Assembly: GCF_024539815.1 (NCBI RefSeq)
Contig: NZ_JAHHIU010000009.1
Coordinates: 96,383 to 160,382 of the forward strand
Source of the DNA: Streptomyces hayashii
Lineage (GTDB): Bacteria > Actinomycetota > Actinomycetes > Streptomycetales > Streptomycetaceae
Length of the DNA: 64,000 bases
Direction: 5' to 3'
In this document: positions 30,514-40,052 of the stretch, in pieces
Layout: every line of letters starts with the position of its first letter
Position numbering within the stretch: position 1 is the first letter of the stretch
Position numbers and translations under genes: made by a program
The notes under the pieces: model-generated
The model's database searches: none
What the model was told of the DNA's origin: nothing
The model's input: only the letters and a program-made list of their open reading frames with translations

Positions 30514-31455
30514 ATGACCAGCGACATCCCTTCTCCTCTCGCGGAGACCCCCCTCGCCACGGCTCTCACCACCGGAGCCGTCGTCCTCGACGGCGGCATG
30601 TCGAACCAGCTGGAGTCCGCCGGGCATGACCTGAGCGACGAGCTGTGGTCGGCGCGGCTGCTCGCCGAACGCCCCGAAGCGATCATCGAGGCCCATCTCG
30701 CCTACTTCCAGGCGGGCGCGAACGTGGCGATCACTTCCAGCTACCAGGCCACGTTCGAGGGGTTCGCGAAGCGAGGTATCGATCGTCAAGATGCGACGCG
30801 GCTGCTTACGTCGAGCGTGGAGCTGGCGCGGGAGGCAGCCAGAAGGGCGCGAAGCACAGGGGCCACGCACCCGTTGTGGGTGGCCGCGTCGGTCGGACCG
30901 TACGGAGCGATGCTCGCCGACGGCTCCGAGTACCGCGGCCGGTACGGCCTGAGCGTCCAGGAATTGGAACGCTTCCACCGGCCGCGGTTGGAGGTGCTGG
31001 CTGCCGCCGCGCCCGACGTGCTGGCGCTGGAAACGGTTCCCGACGCCGACGAGGCAGAGGCGCTGCTGCGCGCTGTGCGCGGACTCGGAGTGCCGGCCTG
31101 GCTCTCGTACTCGATCACCGGGGCCCATACACGCGCCGGACAGCCGCTGGAGGAGGCGTTCGCTCTGGCCGCCGACGCAGATGAAGTGATCGCGGTCGGC
31201 GTGAACTGCTGCGCACCCGAGGACGTCGACGCCGCCGTGGCAACCGCGGCGCGGATGACCGGCAAACCCGTCGTCGTCTACCCGAACAGCGGCGAAGCGT
31301 GGGACGCGGAGGCCCGAGCCTGGAACGGCCGTTCCTCCTTCCTTCCCGAACAGGTGCTGGGTTGGCACGAGTCGGGGGCTCGCCTCATCGGGGGCTGCTG
31401 CCGCGTCGGCCCGGAGGCCGTCGCCTCGATCGCCCGGACGCTGTCCCCCGCGTAG
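30514..31455 (+). CDS. mmuM: Homocysteine S-methyltransferase
   Basis: 313 aa zinc-dependent enzyme that methylates homocysteine from S-methylmethionine or SAM. VLDGGMSNQLE marks the N-terminus. The zinc-ligand cysteines are in GVNCC and GGCCRVGP, and SVGPYGAMLADGSEYRGRY is typical of the MmuM group. No amino-acid permease gene is adjacent, so the gene stands alone. No clear ribosome site. Confidence 0.9.
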   Translation: MTSDIPSPLAETPLATALTTGAVVLDGGMSNQLESAGHDLSDELWSARLLAERPEAIIEAHLAYFQAGANVAITSSYQATFEGFAKRGIDRQDATRLLTSSVELAREAARRARSTGATHPLWVAASVGPYGAMLADGSEYRGRYGLSVQELERFHRPRLEVLAAAAPDVLALETVPDADEAEALLRAVRGLGVPAWLSYSITGAHTRAGQPLEEAFALAADADEVIAVGVNCCAPEDVDAAVATAARMTGKPVVVYPNSGEAWDAEARAWNGRSSFLPEQVLGWHESGARLIGGCCRVGPEAVASIARTLSPA

Positions 31456-31816
31456 ACCTGCACCCCCTTCTGCTGATGGCCGTGATCGTGAAAGCGGTCA
31501 CTGTCGCATTCCTCCGAAGGACGGAGCAGCGGGGTGAACAGGCACGCTGCCCGTTCGACGCCCGGCACGCCGTGAGAAACGGCGATCAGCGAGGAGTGAT
31601 TGCGCAGCCACGCCCACCGGGTGCCGCCCGCGTGAGGTGCACCCGCGAGCACAGCTCCGAAGAAGTTGCCGCATCGCGGTCGTGGCGATGCCTACGCCCG
31701 GGTAGCGGCCCGCAACGATCCGACCGGCCGGCCACCCCTGCCCATATACCGGGACGAAGGGCTGTCCCGTGATGATCACGGCCCCTCCCTGGCCGCCTGA
31801 AGAGCCCATGACGTGC
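31456..31816. other. Intergenic, convergent; palindrome CCGTGATGATCACGG
   Basis: Non-coding stretch between mmuM and the convergent HAD gene. It carries CCGTGAT-G-ATCACGG at about 31768-31782 (perfect 7-bp arms), which may serve as terminator or binding site. The minus strand has a loose frame (GAVIITGQPFVPVYGQGWPAGR) that I cannot match to a family. No gene is supported. Confidence 0.4.
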
Positions 31817-32368
31817 TCAGCCTGTGGTTCGTGGAGTGTCCAGGGAACAGGCGAAACCGACGAGCGTGTGGAAGTCGTTCTCCCGTAGCCCGACCCGAGG
31901 GTTGACGTGGTGCAGGAGCCCGGGCCCGTGATGGTGGGCGGTGACGTATTTCTGATCAAGCTCGCTCTGCTCGTCGTCCACCCAGGCGAAAGGACGACCA
32001 GCGGCGTAGTTCACCAGCGGGCCGGTCTTCCAGTGGACTCCGTCGGGGCGTTCTTGGAGCAAGACGCCGCCGAAGTCGACGAAGGGAAGGTCTGGAAGGC
32101 CAAGGACCGGTGCGATCCACCGGTTGGCCTCGTCCATCCATGTGGTCGCCCAGCACAACTCGAAGGCGAGCCGGAGGAGGAATCGTCCGTGCTCCGGGTT
32201 GAGCCAAACCCGCAGGGGGCGTCGCCGGACCAAGAGGCCCTTGCCCTCCTCATGGGTGTCGTTCCGGGGCACTCTGAGTGTGGTGTAGCCGTCGGGACGT
32301 TTCTCCGGCTTTGCCGCATAGGGGTTGAGCGGTCCATCCACGTCGAGGAAGAGCAGTGGTCGGTTCAC
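31817..32368 (-). CDS. HAD-like protein (Swiss-army-knife RNA-repair HAD type)
   Basis: 183 aa beginning MNRPLLFLDVDGPLNPY, a HAD motif I with DxDG in place of the usual DxDxT. WATTWMDEANRWIAPVLGLP and FAWVDDE supply the other conserved parts of the SAK_2-type HAD domain found across Streptomyces. Probably a phosphatase-like fold of unknown substrate. Expression unit of its own. Confidence 0.8.
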   Translation of the reverse strand: MNRPLLFLDVDGPLNPYAAKPEKRPDGYTTLRVPRNDTHEEGKGLLVRRRPLRVWLNPEHGRFLLRLAFELCWATTWMDEANRWIAPVLGLPDLPFVDFGGVLLQERPDGVHWKTGPLVNYAAGRPFAWVDDEQSELDQKYVTAHHHGPGLLHHVNPRVGLRENDFHTLVGFACSLDTPRTTG

Positions 32369-32479
32369 GTTCCCCCGGTCTTGATCACCGTCACCGTGGT
32401 CTGCCCGGAGAAGCGTAGCTGCAGAGATCGTCTCGACATTGAGCCGGCCCGAATGGTGATCACGACGTGGTGAGTGTGA

Positions 32480-32890
32480 TCACGGCGTCGGAGCCGTCCT
32501 GGACGGCCCCGTTCACTGGCTTGAGTCAGCACTGCTCAGACACGCTGCTGACCACTAATCCACCACGCCCCGATCGCCATCGACGCCGATATCCGGCTCG
32601 TAGTCGCGCCGTCGGCCAGCCGCTCGCCGGAGACCGCATTGCCTGCGATGGCCGCACCGCATGGGAGGAATCCGGTGCCAAGGCCGCCACCGCCAAGACC
32701 TGGACCATCGCTGACGGCGGCTACCCGGGCACCGGGCTCGTCTCCCCGCTCTGCCGAGCGCGGGCACGCCTAACACCCGGCCTGAAAGAAGAGCACAACA
32801 AGTCCCACAAGCAGGTCCGCGCCCGCACCGAGCGCGTCTTCGCGCCATGAAGAACTGGACGATCGTCTCCCGCCCAACGCAACAATCACG
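32480..32890 (+). pseudogene. IS5-type (DDE_Tnp_4) transposase remnant
   Basis: The plus frame retains WEESGAKAA, TIADGGYPGTGLV, LKEEHNKSHKQVRARTERVFA, then a stop, then KNWTIVS. These are the C-terminal third of a Streptomyces IS5-group transposase, including the aspartate after IADGGY and the glutamate region HNKSHKQVRARVEH. The N-terminal two thirds and the terminal repeats are missing. Confidence 0.75.
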
Positions 32891-32989
32891 GGGACCAGCC
32901 CGAAAGGCGTCGCGAGGCACCCGAATAGCACCCCGAAGGCGCGGAAACAGAAGAAACACGTTCCCCCACCCACCAGGGCGATCCGACGA

Positions 32990-34825
32990 TCAGCGCCCCT
33001 GCAGGCCTCCGGCGCGGCGCAGTCGCCGCACGACGGATCTCAACTCTGCGCGGCGTGCGGCCCTGCCCAGCACCGGGTCCCGCGCCACCCTCCCGTCGAC
33101 GGGTTTGTCGGAAGCGACGGCTTCCGCTGCCTCGGTCGTCCACAGCGCCAACTCGCGGTCGCGCAGGCCGTACGCGGTATAGGCCATGCGGTCGGTGGCG
33201 TGCCGCACGCTATCCAACCCAGTGCGCCGACCAACGTCCGGATCGTGCGGGTCACCGACGCCGTTGAGCGCCGGTCCGCCCCTGGCGGCGGCCTCGTGAG
33301 GAACTCCGTCGAACGTATCCCGCCCCCCGCCGACCTCGCCGAAGACGCGCACCGGATGCGCCGCGCCCCACGCCTCCCAGCCCGGGCTGCCCGTCGTCAC
33401 GAACTGTGTCCACGCCTCGTGCATCGTGTCGGCGAGCGCCTGCGGCGCCCCGTCACCCGCGAGCTTCGCGGACTCGGGCGTCTCACCGGTATCGAATACG
33501 AAACCGAGTTCCAGAGCGTGGCAGGCGCCGAGCCCGGGCCGCAGCGAGGGCCAGGCGAACTCGTACACGTACGACGACCCGGGACGTGCATCGGCCAGCT
33601 GCCGCAGCGGCAGCCGCAGCAATTTGTCGGTGACCATCTGGCCTACGAGTTCGGCGGTGCCGGCGTCGGGGTACAGGGCGCGGTAGCCGCGTGGCACCTC
33701 ATGGCCGCAGTGGCAGCGGGCCATGGCTCCGGCGAGAGCGACGGGGCCCATCCGGTCGACGTGCTCCACCAGGCCGCCCGGCACCAGCCAGAGCCGGTAC
33801 TCGTCGCGTGTCCAGCCCATGAGCAGGTCGACGCCGTCGGCCGCGTCTCCGCCGATGAGGGCCTGCAAGGGGTCACGCGGGACGAGGTCGCCGTCGACCA
33901 CGATGCCGAAGGCGGGACCGCCCAGCACCGGACCGCTCAGCCTCCCGACCTCGGCCTGGGTGGTCAGCAGCAGATCCCGGTCGACGTCGGCGAAAGCTTG
34001 GGCAGTGGCGGGGATCTTCAAACGGTTCGCCATTCGGCGCACCATGCGCCGGACCTTGTCCCGCTCGAAGGCCTCTGGAGAACCGCTCTGCAGGACAGCT
34101 CGCCGGAAGAGTCCTTGTGCTTGAGGTGCCGCGACCAGTGCTCCCACGCTGATGGCGCCCGCCGACTGCCCCGCCAAGGTGACTCTGGTGGGATCGCCGC
34201 CGAAGGCTCCGATCGCACGGTGGACCCACTCCAGCGCGGCGAGCTGGTCACGCAGGCCCGGGTTGGCGGGTGCGTCCGGGAAGAGGCCGTAGCCCTCCAC
34301 CCCCAGTCTGTAGTTGATCGATACGAAAACGATTCCAGCCCGGGCGAACTTCCCGCCGTCGTACACCGGAACCGCTGAAGAACCTCTGGTCAGCGCTCCG
34401 CCATGCAGCCATACGAGGACGGGCAGCCGAGCGCTCGGCGTGGGTTCGGGCGTCCAGACGTTGAGGTTGAGGCAATCCTCGCCCGGAATGACAGGGTCGG
34501 ACAGATAGTCGGCGAAGGCATCCGAGTACGAGGGTTTGGGCGGCGTCGGACCGAAGGCGCCCGCATCGCGCACCCCGTCCCAGGGCTCGGGTGGGACAGG
34601 CGGCCTGAACCGGAGCCGCCCGAAAGGGGGCGCCGCGTACGGGATCCCCCGGAAGACGGAGATGCCGCGCTCGTGTCTGCCCAGGACAGCCCCGTAGGGA
34701 GTCCTGACCACGGGGTGGGAGTCGGACTCCCCCAGGAAGTCACCCACAGAATCTGTTCGGTCTGCTGCCACCCGCTCACCAGCCCTTCGCCGTGCCCGCG
34801 CACCGGTAATACCAGAGCACCACAA
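32990..34825 (-). CDS. Type-B carboxylesterase with unusual C-terminal extension
   Basis: Up to 611 aa. Alpha/beta hydrolase with the oxyanion motif WLHGGALTRGSSA, the nucleophile elbow LAGQSAGAISVG, EDCLNLNVWTP and GLRDQLAALEWVHRAIGAFGGDP, all typical of para-nitrobenzyl esterases; the C-terminal His region (GACHALELGFVF) is intact. After about residue 490 the sequence (RRTGLDSVRHATDRMAYTAYGLRDRELALWTTEA...) no longer resembles the family and may be DNA joined by deletion from another gene. The start is unclear because several GTG codons exist inside the first 60 codons and none has a strong ribosome site. Confidence 0.8.
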   Translation of the reverse strand: MWCSGITGARARRRAGERVAADRTDSVGDFLGESDSHPVVRTPYGAVLGRHERGISVFRGIPYAAPPFGRLRFRPPVPPEPWDGVRDAGAFGPTPPKPSYSDAFADYLSDPVIPGEDCLNLNVWTPEPTPSARLPVLVWLHGGALTRGSSAVPVYDGGKFARAGIVFVSINYRLGVEGYGLFPDAPANPGLRDQLAALEWVHRAIGAFGGDPTRVTLAGQSAGAISVGALVAAPQAQGLFRRAVLQSGSPEAFERDKVRRMVRRMANRLKIPATAQAFADVDRDLLLTTQAEVGRLSGPVLGGPAFGIVVDGDLVPRDPLQALIGGDAADGVDLLMGWTRDEYRLWLVPGGLVEHVDRMGPVALAGAMARCHCGHEVPRGYRALYPDAGTAELVGQMVTDKLLRLPLRQLADARPGSSYVYEFAWPSLRPGLGACHALELGFVFDTGETPESAKLAGDGAPQALADTMHEAWTQFVTTGSPGWEAWGAAHPVRVFGEVGGGRDTFDGVPHEAAARGGPALNGVGDPHDPDVGRRTGLDSVRHATDRMAYTAYGLRDRELALWTTEAAEAVASDKPVDGRVARDPVLGRAARRAELRSVVRRLRRAGGLQGR

Positions 34826-35003
34826 CGACGCCCGGTATTCCGGTGCAGGAGCCCGCGGGAGGGCTGTTCGGCGTACATCAGTGTGCCGAATCGAGCCGGT
34901 CGTAGCGGCGGCTTCGACCGTTTGCTCCGACCGCTCGCTCGACCGCTCGCTCCGACCGATTGACCCTGCATGCAGACCAGATCTACGGTAGAGGCCGGTT
35001 ACG

Positions 35004-35016
35004 GTAAGCGCTTCCT
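35004..35016. promoter_or_regulatory. LacI-type operator GTAAGCGCTTCCT
   Basis: AAGCGCTT core, one member of the GCAAGCGCTTTCT group, 29 bases before the hydroxyacid dehydrogenase start, where a bound repressor would block transcription. Confidence 0.55.
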
Positions 35017-35044
35017 ATCTGTTTCTACGCACCTCAGGAGAGTC

Positions 35045-36058
35045 ATGCCCAGCGCCTCCCTGCCGAGGGCCGTGTTCGCCATGGATCCGGTGCACCTCCC
35101 CCTGCTGTTCCCGAAGCAGTCGATGGCCCGGTTGCGCCGCACAGCCGAGATCGACACGGATCTCGTCGTACGCGATTTCTCCGATCCCGCGGCTGCCACG
35201 GCACTCGCCGATGCCGAGGTCCTGATCACCGGCTGGGGCTGCCCCCGCCTCGAAGACGGCGCCGCTGCCTCGACGCCCTCACTACGTGCAGTGCTCCATG
35301 CCGCGGGCTCCGTTCGCTCACTGGTCGGCGAGGCGCTGTGGGAGCGAGGGGTGACCGTATCCAGTGCGGTCACCGGCAATGCCCTCCCGGTGGCCGAATA
35401 CACCCTCGCGATGATTCTGCTGGCTGGAAAGGACGTCTTCGCTCACCGTGAGCGCTTCCGTCGCACCCACGCCCAGCCGACCCACACCGAGACCGCGGCC
35501 ACGGGCAATCTCGGCCGCAGGGTAGGCGTCATCGGCGCGTCGCGTGTGGGTCGACGCCTGTTGGAACTGTTGCGCCCCTACGACTTCGACGTCCTGCTCC
35601 ACGATCCGTACGTCGACGCGGCCGAGGCAGCCGAACTCGGCGTGCAGTCCGTCTCCTTGGACGATCTCCTACTACGCAGCGACATCGTCAGTCTGCATGC
35701 GCCGGACATCCCCGAAACCCATCACATGCTCGACCAGGCCCGCCTCGCCCTGATACGGGACGGCGGCGTACTCATCAACACGTCGCGGGGTGCGCTCGTG
35801 GACCATGCCGCCCTCACCGACGAGTTGGTCTCCGGCCGTCTGCACGCGGTGCTCGACGTCACCGAACCGGAACCGCTGCCGGCCGACTCTCCCCTGTACC
35901 GGTTGCCGAACGTCTTTCTGACCCCGCACATCGCCGGTTCCCTCGGCAACGAGCTGGAACGACTCGGCCGTATCGTCATAGAGGAAATGGAACGGCTGGC
36001 CGGCGGGCTGCCGCTCGCTCATGAGGTGCGCCACGTCGACCTGGCCAAAATGGCCTGA
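35045..36058 (+). CDS. D-isomer-specific 2-hydroxyacid dehydrogenase
   Basis: 337 aa NAD-dependent dehydrogenase. Nucleotide-binding GVIGASRVGRRLLELL near residue 160, the catalytic Arg in LINTSRGALVD, the Glu in VLDVTEPEP and the His in LTPHIAGS are all present. The ATG at 35045 has CAGGAGAG just upstream. The operator before it and the LacI gene 204 bases after suggest a sugar-acid catabolic role, possibly with pectin-derived acids. Substrate is inference. Confidence 0.88.
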   Translation: MPSASLPRAVFAMDPVHLPLLFPKQSMARLRRTAEIDTDLVVRDFSDPAAATALADAEVLITGWGCPRLEDGAAASTPSLRAVLHAAGSVRSLVGEALWERGVTVSSAVTGNALPVAEYTLAMILLAGKDVFAHRERFRRTHAQPTHTETAATGNLGRRVGVIGASRVGRRLLELLRPYDFDVLLHDPYVDAAEAAELGVQSVSLDDLLLRSDIVSLHAPDIPETHHMLDQARLALIRDGGVLINTSRGALVDHAALTDELVSGRLHAVLDVTEPEPLPADSPLYRLPNVFLTPHIAGSLGNELERLGRIVIEEMERLAGGLPLAHEVRHVDLAKMA

Positions 36059-36262
36059 CATCGCGGTCGGCAGGAGCCTCCACTGGGCTGTTTCAGCTGT
36101 TACCGAGGTTATCCACAGGCCGGTCCACCTGACGTGGCATCGGGATACGGTTCCCGAGCCGACGGGGGGCCAGGGCCCGGCCGTCCGGCGATCAGGCCGC
36201 GCCGTCGTCCGAGACCGTGGCCGCGATGCGCCCAAGGTGGCACGACGGTAAGGAGCTGAAAC

Positions 36263-37363
36263 GTGAATCAGCGCAAGACGACCGGTGACACAGTCGGCCG
36301 GGTGACCATAAGGGACGTGGCCGAACGCGCCGGCGTGTCCGTCGCAAGCGTTTCCCGCGTTTTGTCGGGCAGCAACTACCCCGTTTCCGACACTGTTCGC
36401 AGCCGTGTGATGCAGGTCGTGCGAGACCTGGACTACGTGACGAACGCGCATGCGCGCTCTTTGGCCGGCGCGGGCACGCCGACGGTGGCGATACTGATCA
36501 ACAACGTCACCGCCTCGGCGTTCGCTCACATCGCGAAGGGCGTCGAGGGCGCGGCCACACTACGCGGCTGGCTGTCGCTGGTCGGAACCACCGGCGACGA
36601 CCCCGAACGTGAGCTGGCCCTGGTCAACCTGATGCGCCAACAGGGCGTCGCCGCCGTCGTACTGCTCGGTGGAGCCCACGACCACGACGAGTACCAGCTG
36701 CGCATGGCTCGCTTCGCACGTTCTCTCGACGCTGCCAGCTCGCATCTGGTCCTGGTCGGCCGGCCCGCGTTGCGTGGCGAGGTCCCTGCCACGACCGTCG
36801 ACTACGACAACGAGTCCGGCGCCTACGCCATGGCGAGCCATCTGCTCTCGGCCGGTCATCGACGCATCCTGGCCTTGCCCGGGCCTGCTGAACTGAGCAC
36901 GGCCCAGGCGAGGTTGAGCGGCGCACGTCGAGCCTTCGATGCGTACGGGGTGCCGTTCGACCGGGGGCTGGTGCGGCGCGGCCCTTATGACGACGCGTAC
37001 GGGTACGCGGCAGTGGAAGCGGCTCTGCATGAGACGCCGGACTTCACTGCGGTACTCGCCGGTTCCGACATCGTCGCTGCGGGCGCCATGCAGGCACTGC
37101 GTGCGGCGGGACTACGGGTGCCGGAAGACGTGTCGATCACCGGCTACGACGACATCCCGCTGGCGTCCCAGCTCACCCCTCAACTCACCACGGTGCACGT
37201 ACCTTACGAGGAGATGGGCCGAGTGGCTCTGCGCGCGGTGGCGGACCGGCGGAAGGGCGGCGGGGTCGCAGCCGGGCACAGGAGCTCGGATGCCGAGCAC
37301 CTGGTGCTGGGGACCCATGTCGTCGTGCGGGACTCGGTGCGTCCCCCGAAACGTCGCCGGTGA
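36263..37363 (+). CDS. LacI-family transcriptional regulator
   Basis: 366 aa. N-terminal helix-turn-helix VTIRDVAERAGVSVASVSRVLSG followed by the hinge and a periplasmic-binding-protein-like sensor (AGHRRILALPGP, DVSITGYDDIPLASQLTPQLTTV). GTG start after GGAGCTGAAAC. It follows the hydroxyacid dehydrogenase in the same direction, so it probably controls it. The effector is unknown. Confidence 0.92.
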   Translation: MNQRKTTGDTVGRVTIRDVAERAGVSVASVSRVLSGSNYPVSDTVRSRVMQVVRDLDYVTNAHARSLAGAGTPTVAILINNVTASAFAHIAKGVEGAATLRGWLSLVGTTGDDPERELALVNLMRQQGVAAVVLLGGAHDHDEYQLRMARFARSLDAASSHLVLVGRPALRGEVPATTVDYDNESGAYAMASHLLSAGHRRILALPGPAELSTAQARLSGARRAFDAYGVPFDRGLVRRGPYDDAYGYAAVEAALHETPDFTAVLAGSDIVAAGAMQALRAAGLRVPEDVSITGYDDIPLASQLTPQLTTVHVPYEEMGRVALRAVADRRKGGGVAAGHRSSDAEHLVLGTHVVVRDSVRPPKRRR

Positions 37364-37468
37364 TTCCCGGCTGGTTCAGCCCCTGCCCGAGGGTCAGTTC
37401 GTAGGCGTTTTCTTCCCGCTCCACAGAGGGCGCAGGCCCCGGCGCACGCCTGCGGAAACAGTCTCCCG
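37364..37468. other. Spacer after the first LacI gene
   Basis: No gene, hairpin or clear motif is visible before the duplicated 41-bp segment. Confidence 0.4.
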
Positions 37469-37550
37469 GAGCGCAACGCCGCCTACTGACCTTCGCCCTT
37501 CTTCTCGCTGAGCGCAACGCCGCCTACTGGCCTTCGCCCTTCTTCTCGCT
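37469..37550. repeat. Direct tandem duplication of a 41-bp segment
   Basis: Two head-to-tail copies starting GAGCGCAACGCCGCCTACTG at 37469 and 37510, differing by one base (A or G at position 21 of the unit). The single difference implies a recent duplication. It lies in the 530-base gap between two LacI genes and has no coding frame of note. Confidence 0.9.
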
Positions 37551-37794
37551 TCTACGTGTCCAGCCGCGGGACGCGGGAACCGCGCGCGGATCGCCGGAAC
37601 TATTTCCGCATGGCCTTCGATGTCGCTCGAAGTCTCGGTCCGGGTTCTGGCAACCGGCTGCTACCGGTTCTGCTACGCGCGCCAATGCCGTATGGACCTC
37701 CGGCCGCCGCTCACCGCGAGCGTGGAGCTTGCCGGACGCTCATGATCCCGTGTTACCCAGCGTCTTCCCGCCATGCCGAGGCACCCCTAGGATA

Positions 37795-37807
37795 GCAAGC
37801 GCTTTCT
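37795..37807. promoter_or_regulatory. LacI-type operator GCAAGCGCTTTCT (autoregulatory candidate)
   Basis: Identical over 13 bases to the site at 24221 in the acetylesterase/lyase promoter. It lies 87 bases before the second LacI gene, the usual place for autoregulation. This links the regulator to the pectin genes 13 kb away. Confidence 0.65.
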
Positions 37808-37893
37808 GTGAGCCGCCTGCTCCTGAAACGGCTCTCAGTTGGCGCTGGTCGAACTTTCGCTGGCCCTCGGGCGGGCCGGAGAGGTGATTCCGA

Positions 37894-38937
37894 ATGGTGC
37901 GCACGGCGAGTGCGAGCATGACGGCCGGTCCGACCCTGGCGGTGGTGGCTCGTGAGGCGGGGGTGTCCGTTCCCACCGCCTCCAAGGTGGTCAACGGGCG
38001 AGAGGATGTCGCTCCTGAGACCCGGCGCCGAGTCACGGAGGCGCTGAACCGGCTCGGTTACGTACGTAGGCCTCGCTTCGACGCGTCCAAGCCGCCGCGG
38101 CTGGTGGATCTCGTTGTGCACGCGCTGGACAACTCACGGTCGGGCGCGGTCCTCCGCGGCGTCGAGGAAGCGGCGCACGACGCCGGTCTGGACCTGGTCG
38201 TCTCTGCCGCACTGTCCCGCAATCGCAACGGGCGACCGCAACGGGGTTGGCTGGACAAGCTGACCGTGCGCGGATCGGCAGGAGTCCTGTTCAATCTTGC
38301 GGAGTTGACGCGCTCTCAATATGCCTGGCTGGAGCAGCATCGCATCCCCTTCGTGTTGATCGATCCTGTTCTGGAGCCTCCCCCCGGGGTCATGTCGGTG
38401 GGTGCGGCGAACTGGCAGGGCGGGGTCACGGCGACCGAACATCTGCTGGGTCTCGGCCACGAACGCATCGCGGTGATCACCGGGCCGAGGCGGAAACTGT
38501 GCAGCAGCGCGCGGGTCGCCGGCTATCGCTCTGCTCTGGCCTCGGCCGGTGTCGAGCAGCGCTCCGACTACCTCCGCGACGGCGGCTTCGACGAGTCCGT
38601 CGCGTACCGTCGCATGCGCGAGCTCCTGGACCTGCCCGCGCCGCCGACGGCCGTCTTCGTCTGCTCCGATCGCATGGCCCTCGGCGCCTACCGTGCCCTG
38701 ACGGAGCGAGGGTTGCGGATTCCGTACGACGTCAGCGTGGTCGGTTTCGACGACCTGCCGGAGTCCCGCTGGACCACCCCCGCTCTGACCACGATCCGTC
38801 AACCGCTCGCGGAGATGGCGGCGACGGCGCTGCGCATGCTGGTACGGATGATGGACGGTGAGCGCCCGGAGGGCACTCGGACAGAGCTGTCGACGCGGCT
38901 CGTACAGCGGGCCAGTACCGCGCCGCCGCGGGCCTGA
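37894..38937 (+). CDS. LacI-family regulator, likely controller of the pectin genes
   Basis: 347 aa. Helix-turn-helix LAVVAREAGVSVPTASKVVNG, then a sensor domain with LGHERIAVITGP, DRMALGAYRALTERGLRIP and DVSVVGFDDLPESRWTTPALTTI. The second half of the recognition helix (VPTASKVVNG) is the Streptomyces CebR/polysaccharide-type variant. GGAGAGG precedes the ATG. An operator identical to that in the rhamnogalacturonan promoter lies just upstream, so I infer it represses those genes until a pectin oligosaccharide binds. Confidence 0.9.
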   Translation: MVRTASASMTAGPTLAVVAREAGVSVPTASKVVNGREDVAPETRRRVTEALNRLGYVRRPRFDASKPPRLVDLVVHALDNSRSGAVLRGVEEAAHDAGLDLVVSAALSRNRNGRPQRGWLDKLTVRGSAGVLFNLAELTRSQYAWLEQHRIPFVLIDPVLEPPPGVMSVGAANWQGGVTATEHLLGLGHERIAVITGPRRKLCSSARVAGYRSALASAGVEQRSDYLRDGGFDESVAYRRMRELLDLPAPPTAVFVCSDRMALGAYRALTERGLRIPYDVSVVGFDDLPESRWTTPALTTIRQPLAEMAATALRMLVRMMDGERPEGTRTELSTRLVQRASTAPPRA

Positions 38938-39068
38938 CGAATCGCGTCGGTCCCGCTTCGGCGGCCTGCCCGCCCACGCTCACCTCGGGCGTCCGACCTC
39001 ACCGTCACGCACCCTGCGTCGTGAACCGTGCTCCCCCCACGCACCTCAGCGTCGTAGACGCTTACCCG

Positions 39069-40031
39069 TCACAAGCTCGCAGTCACCGCTTTATCCCATT
39101 CTTCCGTTTCGAGCTCACGTCCTGTTTCCTGCTTGTTCTGCACCCCTTGCGCGTCTCCCGTTCCAGTCCTTTGCGCTACGTTTTCTACGGCCGGGCGGCG
39201 GTGCGCGATGTTGCCCTCAAGGAGGCGGGTCGCGGTCGCCACCCCGACCCCGTTCGTGGCATCCGGAGTGGGCAACCGCCCATCTGCCCGCTTCAGTTCC
39301 GTGAGGGCTGAGTGCATCGCCTCATGGGCTGCGAACAGGCATGGGGTGCTGTAGATCGCCACGTCCACGCCGAGATCGGACAGCTCGCTCAAAGACAGGC
39401 GTGGGGATTTCCCACCGGCGATCTGGTTGAACAGCAATGGTTTGTCACCGACCACGGCACGGATCCGGCGAATCCACTCCACGCTGCGGACGCCGTCCAC
39501 CAGAACGACATCTGCGGCCGTAGCGGCGAGAGTCTCGGCGCGGTGAAGAATGTCCTTCTCGTCCGTGGCATCCGTACGGGCGACCACGACCAGGTCCCCA
39601 CGGGTCGCCAGCACCATTTCCAGTTTGGCAAGGTACTCGTGCAGCGGCAGAACCTGCTTGCCGTCTGCGTGCCCACAGCGGCGCGGTCGTTTCTGGTCCT
39701 CCAGGATGACGCCGGACGCGCCGATTCGCTCCAGGCCCTCCACCACGTGACAGGCAACCTCCGGGTCGACGTATCCGTCATCGATGTCGACGAGCAGGTG
39801 ATGGCCGGGGAACGCGCCCCGCAACCGCTGAACGAACGCCATCATGTCCGGCCAGGCGATGAAACCGATGTCCGGCAGCCCGTAGTAAGAGGCTGCGAAT
39901 CCGAATCCGGAAACGAACATCCCGTCGTAGTGTTGCGCAGCGATCGACGCCGAGTACATGTCGTACACGCCGATCAGCGGAGTCGTCCCGGGGCCGGCGA
40001 TCCGCTCCCGCAGCTTGGTCCCGTAGGTCAC
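39069..40031 (-). CDS. PEP mutase / isocitrate lyase superfamily protein
   Basis: 320 aa. LIGVYDMYSASIAAQHYDGMFVSGFG, the metal site LVDIDDGYVDPE, GVILEDQKRPRRCGH and VVARTDATDEKDILHRAETL are present. The QKRPRRCGH loop retains the catalytic cysteine and histidine of lyases, unlike the 19785 protein. It could be a 2-methylisocitrate-like or oxaloacetate-type lyase. GTG start with AGGAGG nine bases before it. A cluster of TTCCGGAA repeats lies in its promoter. Confidence 0.85.
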   Translation of the reverse strand: MTYGTKLRERIAGPGTTPLIGVYDMYSASIAAQHYDGMFVSGFGFAASYYGLPDIGFIAWPDMMAFVQRLRGAFPGHHLLVDIDDGYVDPEVACHVVEGLERIGASGVILEDQKRPRRCGHADGKQVLPLHEYLAKLEMVLATRGDLVVVARTDATDEKDILHRAETLAATAADVVLVDGVRSVEWIRRIRAVVGDKPLLFNQIAGGKSPRLSLSELSDLGVDVAIYSTPCLFAAHEAMHSALTELKRADGRLPTPDATNGVGVATATRLLEGNIAHRRPAVENVAQRTGTGDAQGVQNKQETGRELETEEWDKAVTASL

Positions 40032-40052
40032 CGTAGGGATCCTCCTGGATAT

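Noticed and set aside
36109..36117. DnaA box TTATCCACA
   Set aside because: A single copy between two catabolic genes with no cluster of boxes; expected by chance.
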